From contig NZ_BMZD01000003.1 of NCBI RefSeq assembly GCF_014652615.1, positions 1-64,000 on the forward strand: a stretch of 64,000 nucleotides of DNA. Direction: 5' to 3'. Shown piece after piece: positions 1 through 7,754 of this stretch. A program made the position numbers and the translations under genes. The number at the start of each line of letters is the position of its first letter. The stretch's first letter is position 1. Under the pieces are notes generated by a model, which was not told the origin of the DNA, ran no database searches, and saw nothing but the letters and a program-made list of their open reading frames with translations. Source of the DNA: Novosphingobium arvoryzae. Its GTDB lineage: Bacteria > Pseudomonadota > Alphaproteobacteria > Sphingomonadales > Sphingomonadaceae.

Positions 1-139
1 CGTCATAGATCATCTGAGCGTGGGAGGGGCTCACGGACGGCACGTAAATGGCCTGATCCTTGGGCGTGATGTCGTTTTCAATGTGGTTTGCGTACCGAGG
101 GAACGGCCATGCGGCATCGTTATGGATTTCACGGTCCAT
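1..139 (-). CDS. Partial hypothetical protein, C-terminus beyond window edge
   Basis: An open frame on the minus strand starts with ATG at 137-139 and stays open to the window edge for 46 codons. The start is supported by a good GGAG ribosome-binding sequence about 8 bases upstream. The visible peptide begins MDREIHNDAAWPFPRYANHI and has no motif I recognise. It lies downstream of the 599-aa island gene on the same strand, separated from it by a strong hairpin, so it probably has its own promoter in 140-180. It belongs to the island. Its function is unknown. Confidence 0.6.
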   Translation of the reverse strand, partial: MDREIHNDAAWPFPRYANHIENDITPKDQAIYVPSVSPSHAQMIYD

Positions 140-180
140 TTTAGGTCTCCGGAATTTGGGTAAATCAAGAAATTGATCAA

Positions 181-211
181 TGTTGGGATGCTGACTGGCA
201 GCATCCCAACA
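181..211 (-). terminator. Strong hairpin after the 599-aa island gene
   Basis: A perfect 13-bp inverted repeat (TGTTGGGATGCTG, loop ACTGG, then its complement) lies 15 bases past the stop codon of the minus-strand gene 226-2025. There is no good T run after it on the minus strand, so it may stabilise the mRNA end or act with another factor rather than be a classical intrinsic terminator. Confidence 0.55.
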
Positions 212-225
212 GGGTCAGTTCAAGC

Positions 226-2025
226 CTAGCAGGCCGGGGTGAGCGTGGTCAGGCAACGGTCCTTGACCACGCCCTTGTCGTTGAGGGTCGGCAGGTAGAC
301 GCGGTACTCCCCGTACTTGTCGTACCAGCCAACATGGAAAAGGCCCTTGGGGTCAATCGACAACACGAAGTCAGTGGCGTTCTGTTCTGCGAGCAGTGCA
401 AACAGGTCAGCAATGTCACGCGGGCGCATCAGCACGGTCACGACAGGCCCGAGGTTCGAGCCATGCGAAATCGTGAACGTCTTGTGCTTGTCGTGCTCGA
501 AAGTCAGCGTCCGGCCGTCACTGGACACAATGATCGGAAGAAAGGTCTTCTTTTCATCCTCCTTGGCCTTGGCCCACTTGCAGACATAGTCCTCATGCAC
601 TTCCTGCACCTTGGCCTTGGAGAGAGTGCCGCAAGCCTTCGAGGTGAATTCGTCAATGCCCACCGGAAGGTGCTTGTGATTGGCCATGCGCTGCCAGACA
701 AAGCGAGGGTCGATGGCGCAATCTTCCAGCGGCTTGTCATTCGGAACGACCTGCCAGATCAGCGTATCGATATCATCGACTGCTTCCATGCCGAACATGA
801 CGCGATCACCGATGCTGCCCAGCTGCTTGATGAGATCCTTGCCAGTCTTGGTGACGTTGTCATCCGAACCGCGCTCAGTGGGCAGCATCAGGAACCGGCC
901 GGGCTCGGACAACTGACCGATATTGATGCCCTTCGCAGGGCGAGCAACGATCACTGCCGAAGTGTCCGTATAGCGGCCCGAAACATGCAGATGCGTGCCA
1001 CGCTCATCGTCGCACAGGGCAAAGGCGCGAGTGACCTTGTGCTTTTCGCCAGAGCTCGAGCCGTCAACGGTATAGATGCTGCTCTTGCCTTCGCGAACAA
1101 GGCTGCTGATCTCACAGACCTTGGCGACGAATTCAGACATCGGGTCAAGGCCGGCGAGTGCTTCGGTATCCACCTTGAGCACCAGTGCCTTGGCTTCATT
1201 TGCCGAGACATCCAGTTCGCCGATCATGGACACCTTGTCGTTCTGCTTGTGGCCAACCATGAACACGTAGCCATCGCGGGCAAACTTGGCATCGTAATCG
1301 ATGGTATCGAGCGGTTCGGTCAGATCGATGGCCTTCTTGATGGCAGCAACCTTGGCGTCACGCTTGGCTTCGTTGTCGGCGTTGCCATTTTCCGTGTCAT
1401 TGCCGCCATCCGTCTTGGCAGCATTGGGATCATTGCCACGGGCAATGTCGAGCGCGGCTTCGAACCCGCCAGCCTTCTTGAGCAGCGCAACAATCGCATC
1501 CTCGGTCATGCTGTCGAGCTGGTCACGGTGCTGGTCAATGTATTCCAGCACCTTTGCATAGCGCGAAACATTCGAGGCATCGGAAGCGCGGGCAAACGAG
1601 AACACGAACTTGACCACAACCGTGAACGGGCTTGCGCCTTCACGGGCTTCGGCCTTGAGCTTGGCAGCCTTGTCCCAGTCTTCCTTGGAATAGCCGAGAT
1701 AGTCCTCGATCTTGGCGAACTCCTCAGCGGAAATGTCCTTGCTGTCGCCCGCGAGATAGGCAGCAACACGGGCTTCGAGATCGGGAAGGGCGTTGTTGAA
1801 GCGGTCAACTTCGGCGTTGTAGTCGTCAAGCTGCGAGGCAAACCATGCGCGGGCAAAATCTTCGGCAGCTTCGGAAGCCGCGAAGTGCCAGAGCAGGTAG
1901 CAGTTTGCAGCGGATTCCATTGCCGCCGTCTTGTACAGCTTGTAAGCCGACTGCGCCTTGCTCACAAAGGCAGTGAGCTTGGCAGCGTCAATGCTGGTTT
2001 CGAGGGTTTCATTTGCGATATTCAT
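226..2025 (-). CDS. Hypothetical island protein, 599 aa
   Basis: I do not recognise this protein. The start is placed at ATG 2023-2025 (MNIANETLETS) because GAAGGG lies a good distance upstream. An in-frame start 14 codons earlier has no such signal. The first 200 or so residues look alpha-helical, acidic and Ala-rich. A low-complexity Asn/Asp/Gly/Glu linker follows at about 205-225, and the C-terminal part has mixed alpha/beta character and ends with a run of aromatic residues and a Cys. There is no signal peptide or membrane segment, so it should be cytoplasmic. It is divergent from the 309-aa gene across a 100-bp gap, and codon use is more A+T-rich than in the chromosome to the right. A carried accessory function of the element is an inference. 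Confidence 0.7.
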   Translation of the reverse strand: MNIANETLETSIDAAKLTAFVSKAQSAYKLYKTAAMESAANCYLLWHFAASEAAEDFARAWFASQLDDYNAEVDRFNNALPDLEARVAAYLAGDSKDISAEEFAKIEDYLGYSKEDWDKAAKLKAEAREGASPFTVVVKFVFSFARASDASNVSRYAKVLEYIDQHRDQLDSMTEDAIVALLKKAGGFEAALDIARGNDPNAAKTDGGNDTENGNADNEAKRDAKVAAIKKAIDLTEPLDTIDYDAKFARDGYVFMVGHKQNDKVSMIGELDVSANEAKALVLKVDTEALAGLDPMSEFVAKVCEISSLVREGKSSIYTVDGSSSGEKHKVTRAFALCDDERGTHLHVSGRYTDTSAVIVARPAKGINIGQLSEPGRFLMLPTERGSDDNVTKTGKDLIKQLGSIGDRVMFGMEAVDDIDTLIWQVVPNDKPLEDCAIDPRFVWQRMANHKHLPVGIDEFTSKACGTLSKAKVQEVHEDYVCKWAKAKEDEKKTFLPIIVSSDGRTLTFEHDKHKTFTISHGSNLGPVVTVLMRPRDIADLFALLAEQNATDFVLSIDPKGLFHVGWYDKYGEYRVYLPTLNDKGVVKDRCLTTLTPAC

Positions 2026-2125
2026 GACGTGTTTCCCTTCGTCAGTAGAGCGTGTCACTCGGATCACGCATCAGGCCGGTTGGCGCTGACGGGGGCACAA
2101 TTCTCATAAGGAGCCGCTTGGATTC

Positions 2126-3055
2126 TTGTGCGACATTGACCTTTGGAAGATGCTGTTCGTAACGTTGGGGCCAATGGTTTCGCTGCAACGGGGATGGGAT
2201 GGCTGGGCAATGATCCGTTACGATAACGAGCTGTATTATTTCCAATATGCGCCGCCAACGGATCGTTTGGAGGATGCAACTAAGGGCAAGCGGCCCTCAG
2301 TGCCGTTTACGGGTGCGCAGCCTTGGCAATGCTCGGTGTACTACTTTTGGTGGCTTTTTCTGCGTGAAAACGAAGCCTATCGAACGGCCTGCGAGACCCG
2401 TGGCCAAAGTGAGCTTCGTGCACTGTATTTTGATTTCGGAGATGTTCACGACACTGATTTTCCAACATGGTGGTTGGAAACTGGCCGTGATCTGTTTTGC
2501 GAACCTCGCTCGGAAAGCGTTCAAATCGTCAAGCAGGGAGAGCTGCGTTACAGCTACGATGCAGATGACCGGCTGCTCCTAACCATTGATCGAGGCAGCG
2601 ATATTGAGCGTGTTTTGGCAGAAGTGCGTAGCCTGTTGCGCAAATCTGAAAATAAATTACGCAACAAGGGAGCAAGCCAAGCTCTCTACCAGGTCTTCAC
2701 GAAACCCGTACTTACGTCACTGTACCAGCATCATAAGGTGTACACTCTGCGCAAATCAAAACCTGATGCTGCGCTATACGAAATAGGCGATGAAGCTGGC
2801 GTTATGACCTCTCTCTCACCCAGCGACACCGAAGCCAAAGCAATGTTGGCATCAGTGACAGGGCGCATCGTCCGGCAGGCCGAAAGGATAATTGAATACG
2901 TGGGGCAAGGTGTTTTTCCGGTGATCACGGAGGAGCATGAGAAGCTTGTGCCTGCATTTCGTGAGGCCCTCAAAAAATCTAGCCAAAAGCGTGTTCAAGA
3001 GGTCACTGCCGGGCCTTATGAAACGACCTTTGGTATCCGACGTCAATTCCTGTGA
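2126..3055 (+). CDS. Hypothetical island protein, 309 aa
   Basis: I do not recognise this protein. The chosen start is TTG at 2126, which has AAGGAG 12 bases upstream (2108-2113). ATG codons at 2150 and 2174 are alternatives. The N-terminal third is rich in Trp, Tyr and Phe (a WDGW motif and a VYYFWWLF stretch), the middle has acidic and aromatic patches, and the C-terminal half is helical and basic with many Lys/Arg. No signal peptide or convincing membrane span is seen; the WWLF stretch is too short. It is divergent from the 599-aa gene and is followed by a 9-bp hairpin, then the small H-NS-like gene. The pairing with the 599-aa gene suggests a joint element function, but that is inference. 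Confidence 0.65.
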   Translation: MCDIDLWKMLFVTLGPMVSLQRGWDGWAMIRYDNELYYFQYAPPTDRLEDATKGKRPSVPFTGAQPWQCSVYYFWWLFLRENEAYRTACETRGQSELRALYFDFGDVHDTDFPTWWLETGRDLFCEPRSESVQIVKQGELRYSYDADDRLLLTIDRGSDIERVLAEVRSLLRKSENKLRNKGASQALYQVFTKPVLTSLYQHHKVYTLRKSKPDAALYEIGDEAGVMTSLSPSDTEAKAMLASVTGRIVRQAERIIEYVGQGVFPVITEEHEKLVPAFREALKKSSQKRVQEVTAGPYETTFGIRRQFL

Positions 3056-3095
3056 CATTTGAGCGAGCTCTATAACTCGGTTGTCCATATCAGCC

Positions 3096-3122
3096 CCTGA
3101 CCATACAATGGGAATGGTCAGG
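3096..3122 (+). terminator. 9-bp inverted repeat between the 309-aa gene and the H-NS-like gene
   Basis: CCTGACCAT and its exact complement ATGGTCAGG are separated by 9 bases. The repeat lies 40 bases past the stop of the upstream gene and 32 bases before the start of the next. It could be a terminator of the first gene or an operator for the second. There is no T run. Confidence 0.4.
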
Positions 3123-3153
3123 TCCAAATCCATAACACCTTAAGGAACTCAAG

Positions 3154-3348
3154 ATGAGCAAACTTGCTGAGCTGATGGCCAAGAAGGCCGAGCTGGAAAA
3201 GCAGATTGAAGCTGCCAAGCAGGCTGAGCAGGCCGATGCGATCAAGCAGATTGTCGAGCTCGCAAAGGCCTATGGTATTTCCTACGCAGACCTGAAGCCG
3301 CACATGACCAAGCGCCGCAAGCGCCGTGCTGTTATGGACGCAAGCTGA
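3154..3348 (+). CDS. H-NS-family protein lacking the DNA-binding domain, 64 aa
   Basis: The first 48 residues match the N-terminal coiled-coil and linker pattern of H-NS/BpH3-type nucleoid proteins: a Lys/Glu-rich helix followed by the AYGISYADL segment that ends the oligomerisation domain. Family members normally continue with a TWSGRGRxPxW-type DNA-binding loop of about 40 residues. Here the protein ends after a basic KRRKRR patch, at a genuine stop (TGA), and no DNA-binding remnant follows. A good AAGGA site lies 8 bases upstream. Known truncated H-NS forms on enterobacterial islands (H-NST) bind host H-NS and interfere with its silencing. The same role here is inference. The basic tail could alternatively give weak non-specific DNA binding. 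Confidence 0.6.
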   Translation: MSKLAELMAKKAELEKQIEAAKQAEQADAIKQIVELAKAYGISYADLKPHMTKRRKRRAVMDAS

Positions 3349-3690
3349 TAACGGATGAACACTGAACGGGCGCTGTAGTCTGCGATTTTAAGCGTCATAC
3401 AGTGCCCGCAACCCTTGCCTCGCTGCTCGTGTAGCGGGCCCACAGCACACCCAGCCTGCTCGCCGCTGTAAACGCAGATTTGACGGTGGACCTTTAATTG
3501 GGCTTGTCGTTGAAGGTCCGGGGAGGGCTATCTGGGCACGGACTTTTATGCCTTAGATGGCAACGGTGCTGTAGCATGGAGCAAGATAATCCAAGGTTAT
3601 CAGATGCTTGGAATATTTTAACTACACACAAAATCTACACACATTATAAAAAGCTATTAATATCAAATAATTAGATAAAAACGCTATATA
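3349..3690. other. Non-coding right end of the island
   Basis: No gene is visible. A near-perfect inverted repeat (GGGCGCTGTA at 3368-3377 and TACAGTGCCC at 3398-3407, one mismatch) follows the H-NS-like gene and may terminate it. The last 90 bases are very A+T-rich and contain two direct copies of CTACACACA at 3622-3630 and 3635-3643, about 50-70 bases inside the att site. That is where arm-type integrase or excisionase sites would be expected. The function of these repeats is inferred from position only. Confidence 0.4.
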
Positions 3691-3743
3691 CTCAAAATCG
3701 GTTGGAGAGATCCGTGCCAGTTCGAGTCTGGCCAGGGGCACCA
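3691..3743 (+). other. attR: displaced 3' part of tRNA-Leu(CAA)
   Basis: The sequence starts with the anticodon loop CTCAAAA (anticodon CAA). It continues with the 3' side of the anticodon stem, a long variable arm (GGA-GAGA-TCC), a perfect T arm (GCCAG-TTCGAGT-CTGGC), and the acceptor half CAGGGGC followed by ACCA. The 5' half of the tRNA is absent; the DNA before it is A+T-rich island sequence. This is the fragment left on the far side of an element that integrated into a tRNA-Leu gene, so it should be one of two direct repeats flanking the island. It is not a functional tRNA. Confidence 0.85.
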
Positions 3744-3792
3744 GTCGCCGATAGCGTTGCAGCGGGCGCGATTGCGCTCTAGCGTGCGCGCC

Positions 3793-5127
3793 ATGATCAA
3801 GCCTATCTTCACCCCCATCGCCCTTGGTGCCGCCGCGCTCGTCGCGCTTGTCTCGACCCCTGCCGCCGCCGATCCGGTGCGCGCCAAGGTTCAGGCCGAC
3901 CTGCCGGAGCTGATGGCGATCTATCGCGACCTGCATCAGAACCCGGAACTGTCGTTCCAGGAAGTTCGCTCTGCCCGGATCATGGCCGATGCTGCGCGCA
4001 AGGCCGGGTTCGAAGTGACGGAGAAGGTCGGCAAGACCGGCGTGGTCGCGGTGCTGAAGAACGGTCCCGGCCCGGTCGTGCTGATCCGCGCCGACATGGA
4101 CGGGCTGCCGGTGGTCGAACAGACCGGGCTGGCCTATGCCTCGAAAGCGCGCGGGGTTTCGACCGCGGGGGTGGAAAGCGGGATCATGCACGCCTGCGGG
4201 CACGATACCCACATGGCCGGATGGATCGGCGCGGCACGCGCTCTGGCCGCCAACCGCGACCGCTGGTCGGGCACGCTGGTGATGATCGGGCAGCCGGCAG
4301 AGGAGATAAATTCCGGCGCAGAAGCAATGCTTAAGGACGGATTGTTCACGCGCTTTCCCAAGCCGGATTTCGCGCTGGCATTCCACGATACGGCGGACCT
4401 GCCCTCTGGCACGATCGGGGTGAAGCCAGGGTTCGCGCTGGCCAATGTCGACAGCGTGGACATCACGGTCAAGGGGCTGGGCGGCCACGGCGCCTATCCG
4501 CACACCACCAAGGACCCGATCGTGCTGGCCAGCGCCATCGTGATGCGGCTGCAAACGCTGGTCAGCCGCGAGGCCAGCCCGTTCGACCCCTCCGTGGTGA
4601 CGGTGGGCAGCTTCCACGGCGGGGCCAAGCACAACATCATTCCCGATGAAGTGAAGCTGCAACTGACCGTGCGCAGTTATTCCGACGAATCGCGCAAGCT
4701 GCTGCTGGACGGGATCAAGCGCATTGCTGCGGGCGAGGCGCAGACGGCGGGCGTTCCGGCAGACCGGATGCCGGTGGTCACGGTCGATCCCAATCCGGGC
4801 CTCGCCACCTGGAACACGCCCGATTTCAGCGAGCGGATGTCCACCTTCTTCAAGGGCCGGTTTGGCGCCGCGCGCGTCGTGGAAACCCCGCCGTCGATGG
4901 CGGGTGAGGATTTCGGCGCGTTTGCCCGCACCGATCCCGAACGGATCAAGACGCTGATCTTCTGGGTGGGAGGGCGTCCGCAGGAGGAATTCGACGCGGC
5001 CAAGCGGGAAGGGCGCGTGCTGCACGGGTTGCACAGCCCGTTCTGGGCGCCAGAGGCGGATCAGGTCGTCGCGACCGGGGCCGAAGCGCTGGCCAGTGCG
5101 GCGATGGAGCTGATGCCCAAACGCTGA
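3793..5127 (+). CDS. Exported M20-family amidohydrolase / metallopeptidase
   Basis: This is a 444-aa zinc (or cobalt) hydrolase of the M20D amidohydrolase group, which removes acyl groups from amino acids or hydrolyses small peptides. The start is taken at ATG 3793, where a typical signal peptide begins (hydrophobic core, then STPAAA before Asp27), so the enzyme should act in the periplasm. Metal-site motifs are visible: RADMDGLPV, MHACGHDTHM and the GQPAEE segment with its catalytic acid. The dimerisation domain begins near VDITVKGLGGHGAYPH. It is the first chromosomal gene beyond the island, and no ribosome-binding site is obvious, so the exact start is less sure. The substrate is unknown. 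Confidence 0.85.
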   Translation: MIKPIFTPIALGAAALVALVSTPAAADPVRAKVQADLPELMAIYRDLHQNPELSFQEVRSARIMADAARKAGFEVTEKVGKTGVVAVLKNGPGPVVLIRADMDGLPVVEQTGLAYASKARGVSTAGVESGIMHACGHDTHMAGWIGAARALAANRDRWSGTLVMIGQPAEEINSGAEAMLKDGLFTRFPKPDFALAFHDTADLPSGTIGVKPGFALANVDSVDITVKGLGGHGAYPHTTKDPIVLASAIVMRLQTLVSREASPFDPSVVTVGSFHGGAKHNIIPDEVKLQLTVRSYSDESRKLLLDGIKRIAAGEAQTAGVPADRMPVVTVDPNPGLATWNTPDFSERMSTFFKGRFGAARVVETPPSMAGEDFGAFARTDPERIKTLIFWVGGRPQEEFDAAKREGRVLHGLHSPFWAPEADQVVATGAEALASAAMELMPKR

Positions 5128-5135
5128 GGGCAGTT

Positions 5136-5154
5136 TTGCGAATTATTCTCATTA
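5136..5154 (+). promoter_or_regulatory. Fur-box-like site upstream of rubrerythrin
   Basis: The sequence TTGCGAATTATTCTCATTA closely resembles proteobacterial Fur boxes (GCGAATNATTCTCATT type). It lies about 110 bases before the rubrerythrin start. Control by Fur or a related iron/oxidative-stress regulator is inferred from the match alone. Confidence 0.45.
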
Positions 5155-5260
5155 AGTTGATCGCTTTTGGCGATTAATCTTCGCGGAATTTCCTGATGGA
5201 AAGGACCGGCGGCGCGGCCCATCTAGGGTGCGTCGAATTTCCACCAACAGGAGAGTTATC

Positions 5261-5686
5261 ATGGGACTCAAGGGCTCCAAGACCGAGGAAAACCTCAAGG
5301 CCGCGTTCGCTGGTGAAAGCCAGGCCAACCGCCGTTACCTGTACTTCGCCCAGAAGGCCGACATCGAAGGTCACAACGACGTTGCCGCCGTGTTCCGCTC
5401 GACCGCCGAAGGTGAAACCGGCCACGCGCACGGCCACCTCGAATACCTCGAAGAGTGCGGCGATCCGGCCACCGGTGAACCGATCGGCGACACCGTTGCC
5501 AACCTGAAGGCGTCGATCGCCGGCGAAACCCACGAATACACCGACATGTATCCGGGCATGGCCAAGACCGCGCGCGAAGAAGGCTTCGACGAAATCGCGG
5601 ACTGGTTCGAAACCCTGGCGAAGGCTGAAAAGAGCCACGCCGGCAAGTTCCAGAAGACGCTCGACGGCCTGCTCGCCGACGCGTGA
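5261..5686 (+). CDS. Rubrerythrin, single-domain (no rubredoxin domain)
   Basis: This 141-aa ferritin-like di-iron protein is expected to act as a cytoplasmic peroxidase or oxidative-stress protein. The start at 5261 follows an AGGAGA ribosome-binding site 6 bases away. The ligand pattern is visible in two repeats: ESQANRRY and [10 protein letters not shown] in the first half, then AGETHEY and AKAEKSHA in the second. Classical rubrerythrins add a C-terminal rubredoxin with CxxC pairs, which is absent here, so electrons must come from another protein. The next genes encode a multi-FeS-cluster protein and a DUF3501 protein, a set that recurs together and may supply them. A terminator separates it from those genes. 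Confidence 0.9.
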   Translation: MGLKGSKTEENLKAAFAGESQANRRYLYFAQKADIEGHNDVAAVFRSTAEGETGHAHGHLEYLEECGDPATGEPIGDTVANLKASIAGETHEYTDMYPGMAKTAREEGFDEIADWFETLAKAEKSHAGKFQKTLDGLLADA

Positions 5687-5695
5687 TCATGACTG

Positions 5696-5740
5696 CGGGC
5701 GGCGGGGGCAGCAATTGCACTCGCCGCCCGTAATCTTTTT
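5696..5740 (+). terminator. Terminator after rubrerythrin
   Basis: A 9-bp perfect stem (CGGGCGGCG / CGCCGCCCG) with a 17-base loop is followed after a few bases by TTTTTT. It lies 9 bases past the rubrerythrin stop. Confidence 0.7.
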
Positions 5741-5746
5741 TGACTG

Positions 5747-5761
5747 AACGATCTGATCGTT
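5747..5761. promoter_or_regulatory. Perfect palindrome upstream of the FeS/DUF3501 genes
   Basis: AACGATC-T-GATCGTT is a perfect 7-1-7 palindrome, 29 bases before the next gene's start and after the rubrerythrin terminator. It is well placed for a dimeric repressor. Its regulator is unknown. Confidence 0.4.
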
Positions 5762-5789
5762 GTCGTGAAATTTACAGGGGAATTCCGCG

Positions 5790-7115
5790 ATGGAAGGCAG
5801 CCTTGAAGCGCCCACCCGCCACCCGATTCCGTGGCAGGACGAATCATGGTACGACGAAGCCGCGCTCGAGGCCGAGCTGCGCCGCGTCTATGACATTTGC
5901 CACGGCTGCCGTCGCTGCTTCAACTTGTGCGACAGCTTCCCGATCCTGTTCGACGCGATCGACGAGGCGCCCAACGAGGAAGTGGAGGACCTGACCCCGG
6001 TCCAGCTCAAGGCCGTCGTCGATGCCTGCACGCTGTGCGACATGTGCTTCATGACGAAGTGCCCCTATGTGCCGCCGCACAGCTTCGATCTGGATTTCCC
6101 GCACCTGATGCTGCGCTACCGCGCGGTCGAGCATCGCAAGGGGCAGACCTCGTTCGCCGATACCCAGCTGGCCGAAATGGACCGCAACGGGCGGCTCGGC
6201 ACGGCGCTGGCGGGCCTCGCCAACTGGGCGACCGACCAGGACAACGGGTTGACCCGGCCAATCATGGAAAAGGTCGCCGGGATCGACCGGCGCGCGCACC
6301 TGCCGCCGTTCATGGAAACGCCGCTGGTCAACCAGGCCGCCGGGATCATCCCCGCGCCGAACCCGGATGGCCCGGCGTTTGGCAAGAAAGTGGCCGTCTA
6401 TGCGGGCTGCCATGACAATTTCAACGACGGCACCCCCGGCCTCGCGCTGGTGAAGGTGCTGGCGCACAACGGCGTGCGCGTGCGGATCGAGCATCCCGAT
6501 TGCTGCGCCATGCCCAAGCTGGAAAATGGCGACCTGGCCGCTGTCGCCAGCGCTGCCCAGCGCATTTCCGCGCATTTCGCGCCGCTGATCGCGGATGGCT
6601 GGGATGTCGTGCCGCTGACCACCAGCTGCGCGCTGATGCTGAAGTTCGAATGGCCGCTGATCGAGGTCGGCAACGACGCCGTCACGCAGCTGTCGAAGCA
6701 CACGTTCGACGTGTCGGAATACATCGTCGCGCTCTCGAAGGAGACCGGCCTTGCCCCGATCGAGGCGATGCCGGCGTCGATTGCCGTGCATTTTGCCTGC
6801 CACGCCCGCGCCCAGAACATGGGGCCGAAGGCGATGGAAATGCTGCGCCTGATCCCCGAAGCCAAGCCCGCGCTGACCGAGCGCTGCTCTGGCCACGGCG
6901 GCAAGTGGGGCATCTTCAAGGAAAACTTCGACCGTGCCGTGAAGGTGGGCAAGCCCGCCGCGCGCAACCTGGTCAAAGGCAACCCGGACATGATCGTGTC
7001 CGAATGCCCGCTGGCCGGTCCGCACCTGAAGCAGGTGATCGCTGCCAACGGCGGTGAAGTGCCGGAGCGTATCGGTCATCCGATTGAAATCATGGCGAAA
7101 GCCTACGGTCTGTAA
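5790..7115 (+). CDS. Heterodisulfide-reductase-like FeS protein (GlpC/HdrD-type)
   Basis: This 441-aa cytoplasmic redox protein has two N-terminal Cys-rich motifs, [13 protein letters not shown] (about 36-48) and [15 protein letters not shown] (about 78-92). Each is suited to a 4Fe-4S cluster. The C-terminal half carries CCG-domain-like Cys segments ([36 protein letters not shown]) as in GlpC and HdrB/D proteins. It probably passes electrons between a donor and rubrerythrin or another acceptor. The flanking rubrerythrin and DUF3501 genes support an oxidative-stress or peroxide-reduction role, which is inference. The start at 5790 has GGGGA upstream. The gap to the DUF3501 gene is 41 bases. 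Confidence 0.85.
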   Translation: MEGSLEAPTRHPIPWQDESWYDEAALEAELRRVYDICHGCRRCFNLCDSFPILFDAIDEAPNEEVEDLTPVQLKAVVDACTLCDMCFMTKCPYVPPHSFDLDFPHLMLRYRAVEHRKGQTSFADTQLAEMDRNGRLGTALAGLANWATDQDNGLTRPIMEKVAGIDRRAHLPPFMETPLVNQAAGIIPAPNPDGPAFGKKVAVYAGCHDNFNDGTPGLALVKVLAHNGVRVRIEHPDCCAMPKLENGDLAAVASAAQRISAHFAPLIADGWDVVPLTTSCALMLKFEWPLIEVGNDAVTQLSKHTFDVSEYIVALSKETGLAPIEAMPASIAVHFACHARAQNMGPKAMEMLRLIPEAKPALTERCSGHGGKWGIFKENFDRAVKVGKPAARNLVKGNPDMIVSECPLAGPHLKQVIAANGGEVPERIGHPIEIMAKAYGL

Positions 7116-7156
7116 AGAAATTTACGCAACCGAATGAACTTGTAAGGATAATTGCA

Positions 7157-7753
7157 ATGCCCCGCGATCAGCGTAGCATCACCGCTGCCGACATCATGCC
7201 GCTGGACCAGTACGAGCTGATCCGCGCCGACAAGAAGCAGGAAGCGATCGAGCGCAAGAAGCTCACGCGGCTGGCGGTCGGTCCCTATGCCACGGTCCTG
7301 TTCGAGAACTGGGATTCGATGTGGCTGCAGATCCAGGAAATGCTCCGGATCGAGAAGGGCGGGGACGAGCAGCTGGTCGACGAGCTGGCGGCCTATGACC
7401 CGATGGTGCCCAAGGGCAGCGAGCTGACCGCGACGGTGTTCTTCGAAATCGGCGATCCCGAACGGCGCGATGCGTTCCTGCGCACGATTGGCGGCGTGGA
7501 AAACCACATCAAGATCCAGGTCGGCGGCCATGAAATCGCGGCGCGCGCCGAAGGCGATACCGAACGCACCCGCGCCAGCGACAACAAGGCCAGCGCGGTC
7601 CACTTCTTCCATTTCGATTTCACGCCGGAAGCCATCGCCGCGTGGAAATCGGGCGAGGGCAGCGCGCTGTTCGTGATCGACCATCCGAACTATGGCCACG
7701 CCGCGCTGATCAGCCCGGACGCTCGCGCGTTCCTGAGCCGGGAATGCTTCTGA
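7157..7753 (+). CDS. DUF3501 family protein
   Basis: This 198-aa protein matches the DUF3501 family in length and in landmark segments (the ITAADIMPLDQYE start, the NWDSMWLQIQEML helix and the HFFHFDFTPE segment near the end). It has no signal peptide, membrane helix or Cys cluster. The family is typically encoded next to rubrerythrin and the HdrD-like FeS protein, as here, so a shared pathway is likely. Its biochemical role is unknown. An AAGGA ribosome-binding site precedes the ATG at 7157. Its stop is only 1 base from the stop of the convergent minus-strand gene. Confidence 0.85.
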   Translation: MPRDQRSITAADIMPLDQYELIRADKKQEAIERKKLTRLAVGPYATVLFENWDSMWLQIQEMLRIEKGGDEQLVDELAAYDPMVPKGSELTATVFFEIGDPERRDAFLRTIGGVENHIKIQVGGHEIAARAEGDTERTRASDNKASAVHFFHFDFTPEAIAAWKSGEGSALFVIDHPNYGHAALISPDARAFLSRECF

Positions 7754-7754
7754 A

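Larger units (their letters stand above)
1..3743. mobile_element. Distal end of a genomic island integrated in a tRNA-Leu(CAA) gene
   Basis: The first 3.7 kb is clearly more A+T-rich than everything to its right, holds genes with no recognised housekeeping role, and stops at a 53-bp piece of a tRNA-Leu gene (3691-3743). The piece runs from the anticodon loop to CCA, which is the usual footprint of a tyrosine-recombinase integration at a tRNA 3' half. Because the fragment points rightwards into chromosomal DNA, the intact tRNA-Leu and probably the integrase should lie to the left of the window. The type of element (integrative conjugative element, prophage or other island) cannot be told from this end alone. 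Confidence 0.75.

Noticed and set aside
334..2109. Long plus-strand open frame opposite the 599-aa island gene
   Set aside because: It lacks a ribosome-binding site, has an improbable composition, and mirrors the codon pattern of the minus-strand gene, which has a good start.
3691..3743. Functional tRNA gene
   Set aside because: The 5' half, including the D arm and the first acceptor strand, is missing.
3622..5034. 470-codon minus-strand frame over the M20 amidohydrolase
   Set aside because: It is antisense to a gene with clear family motifs and a signal peptide, and it would run across the island border and the tRNA fragment.
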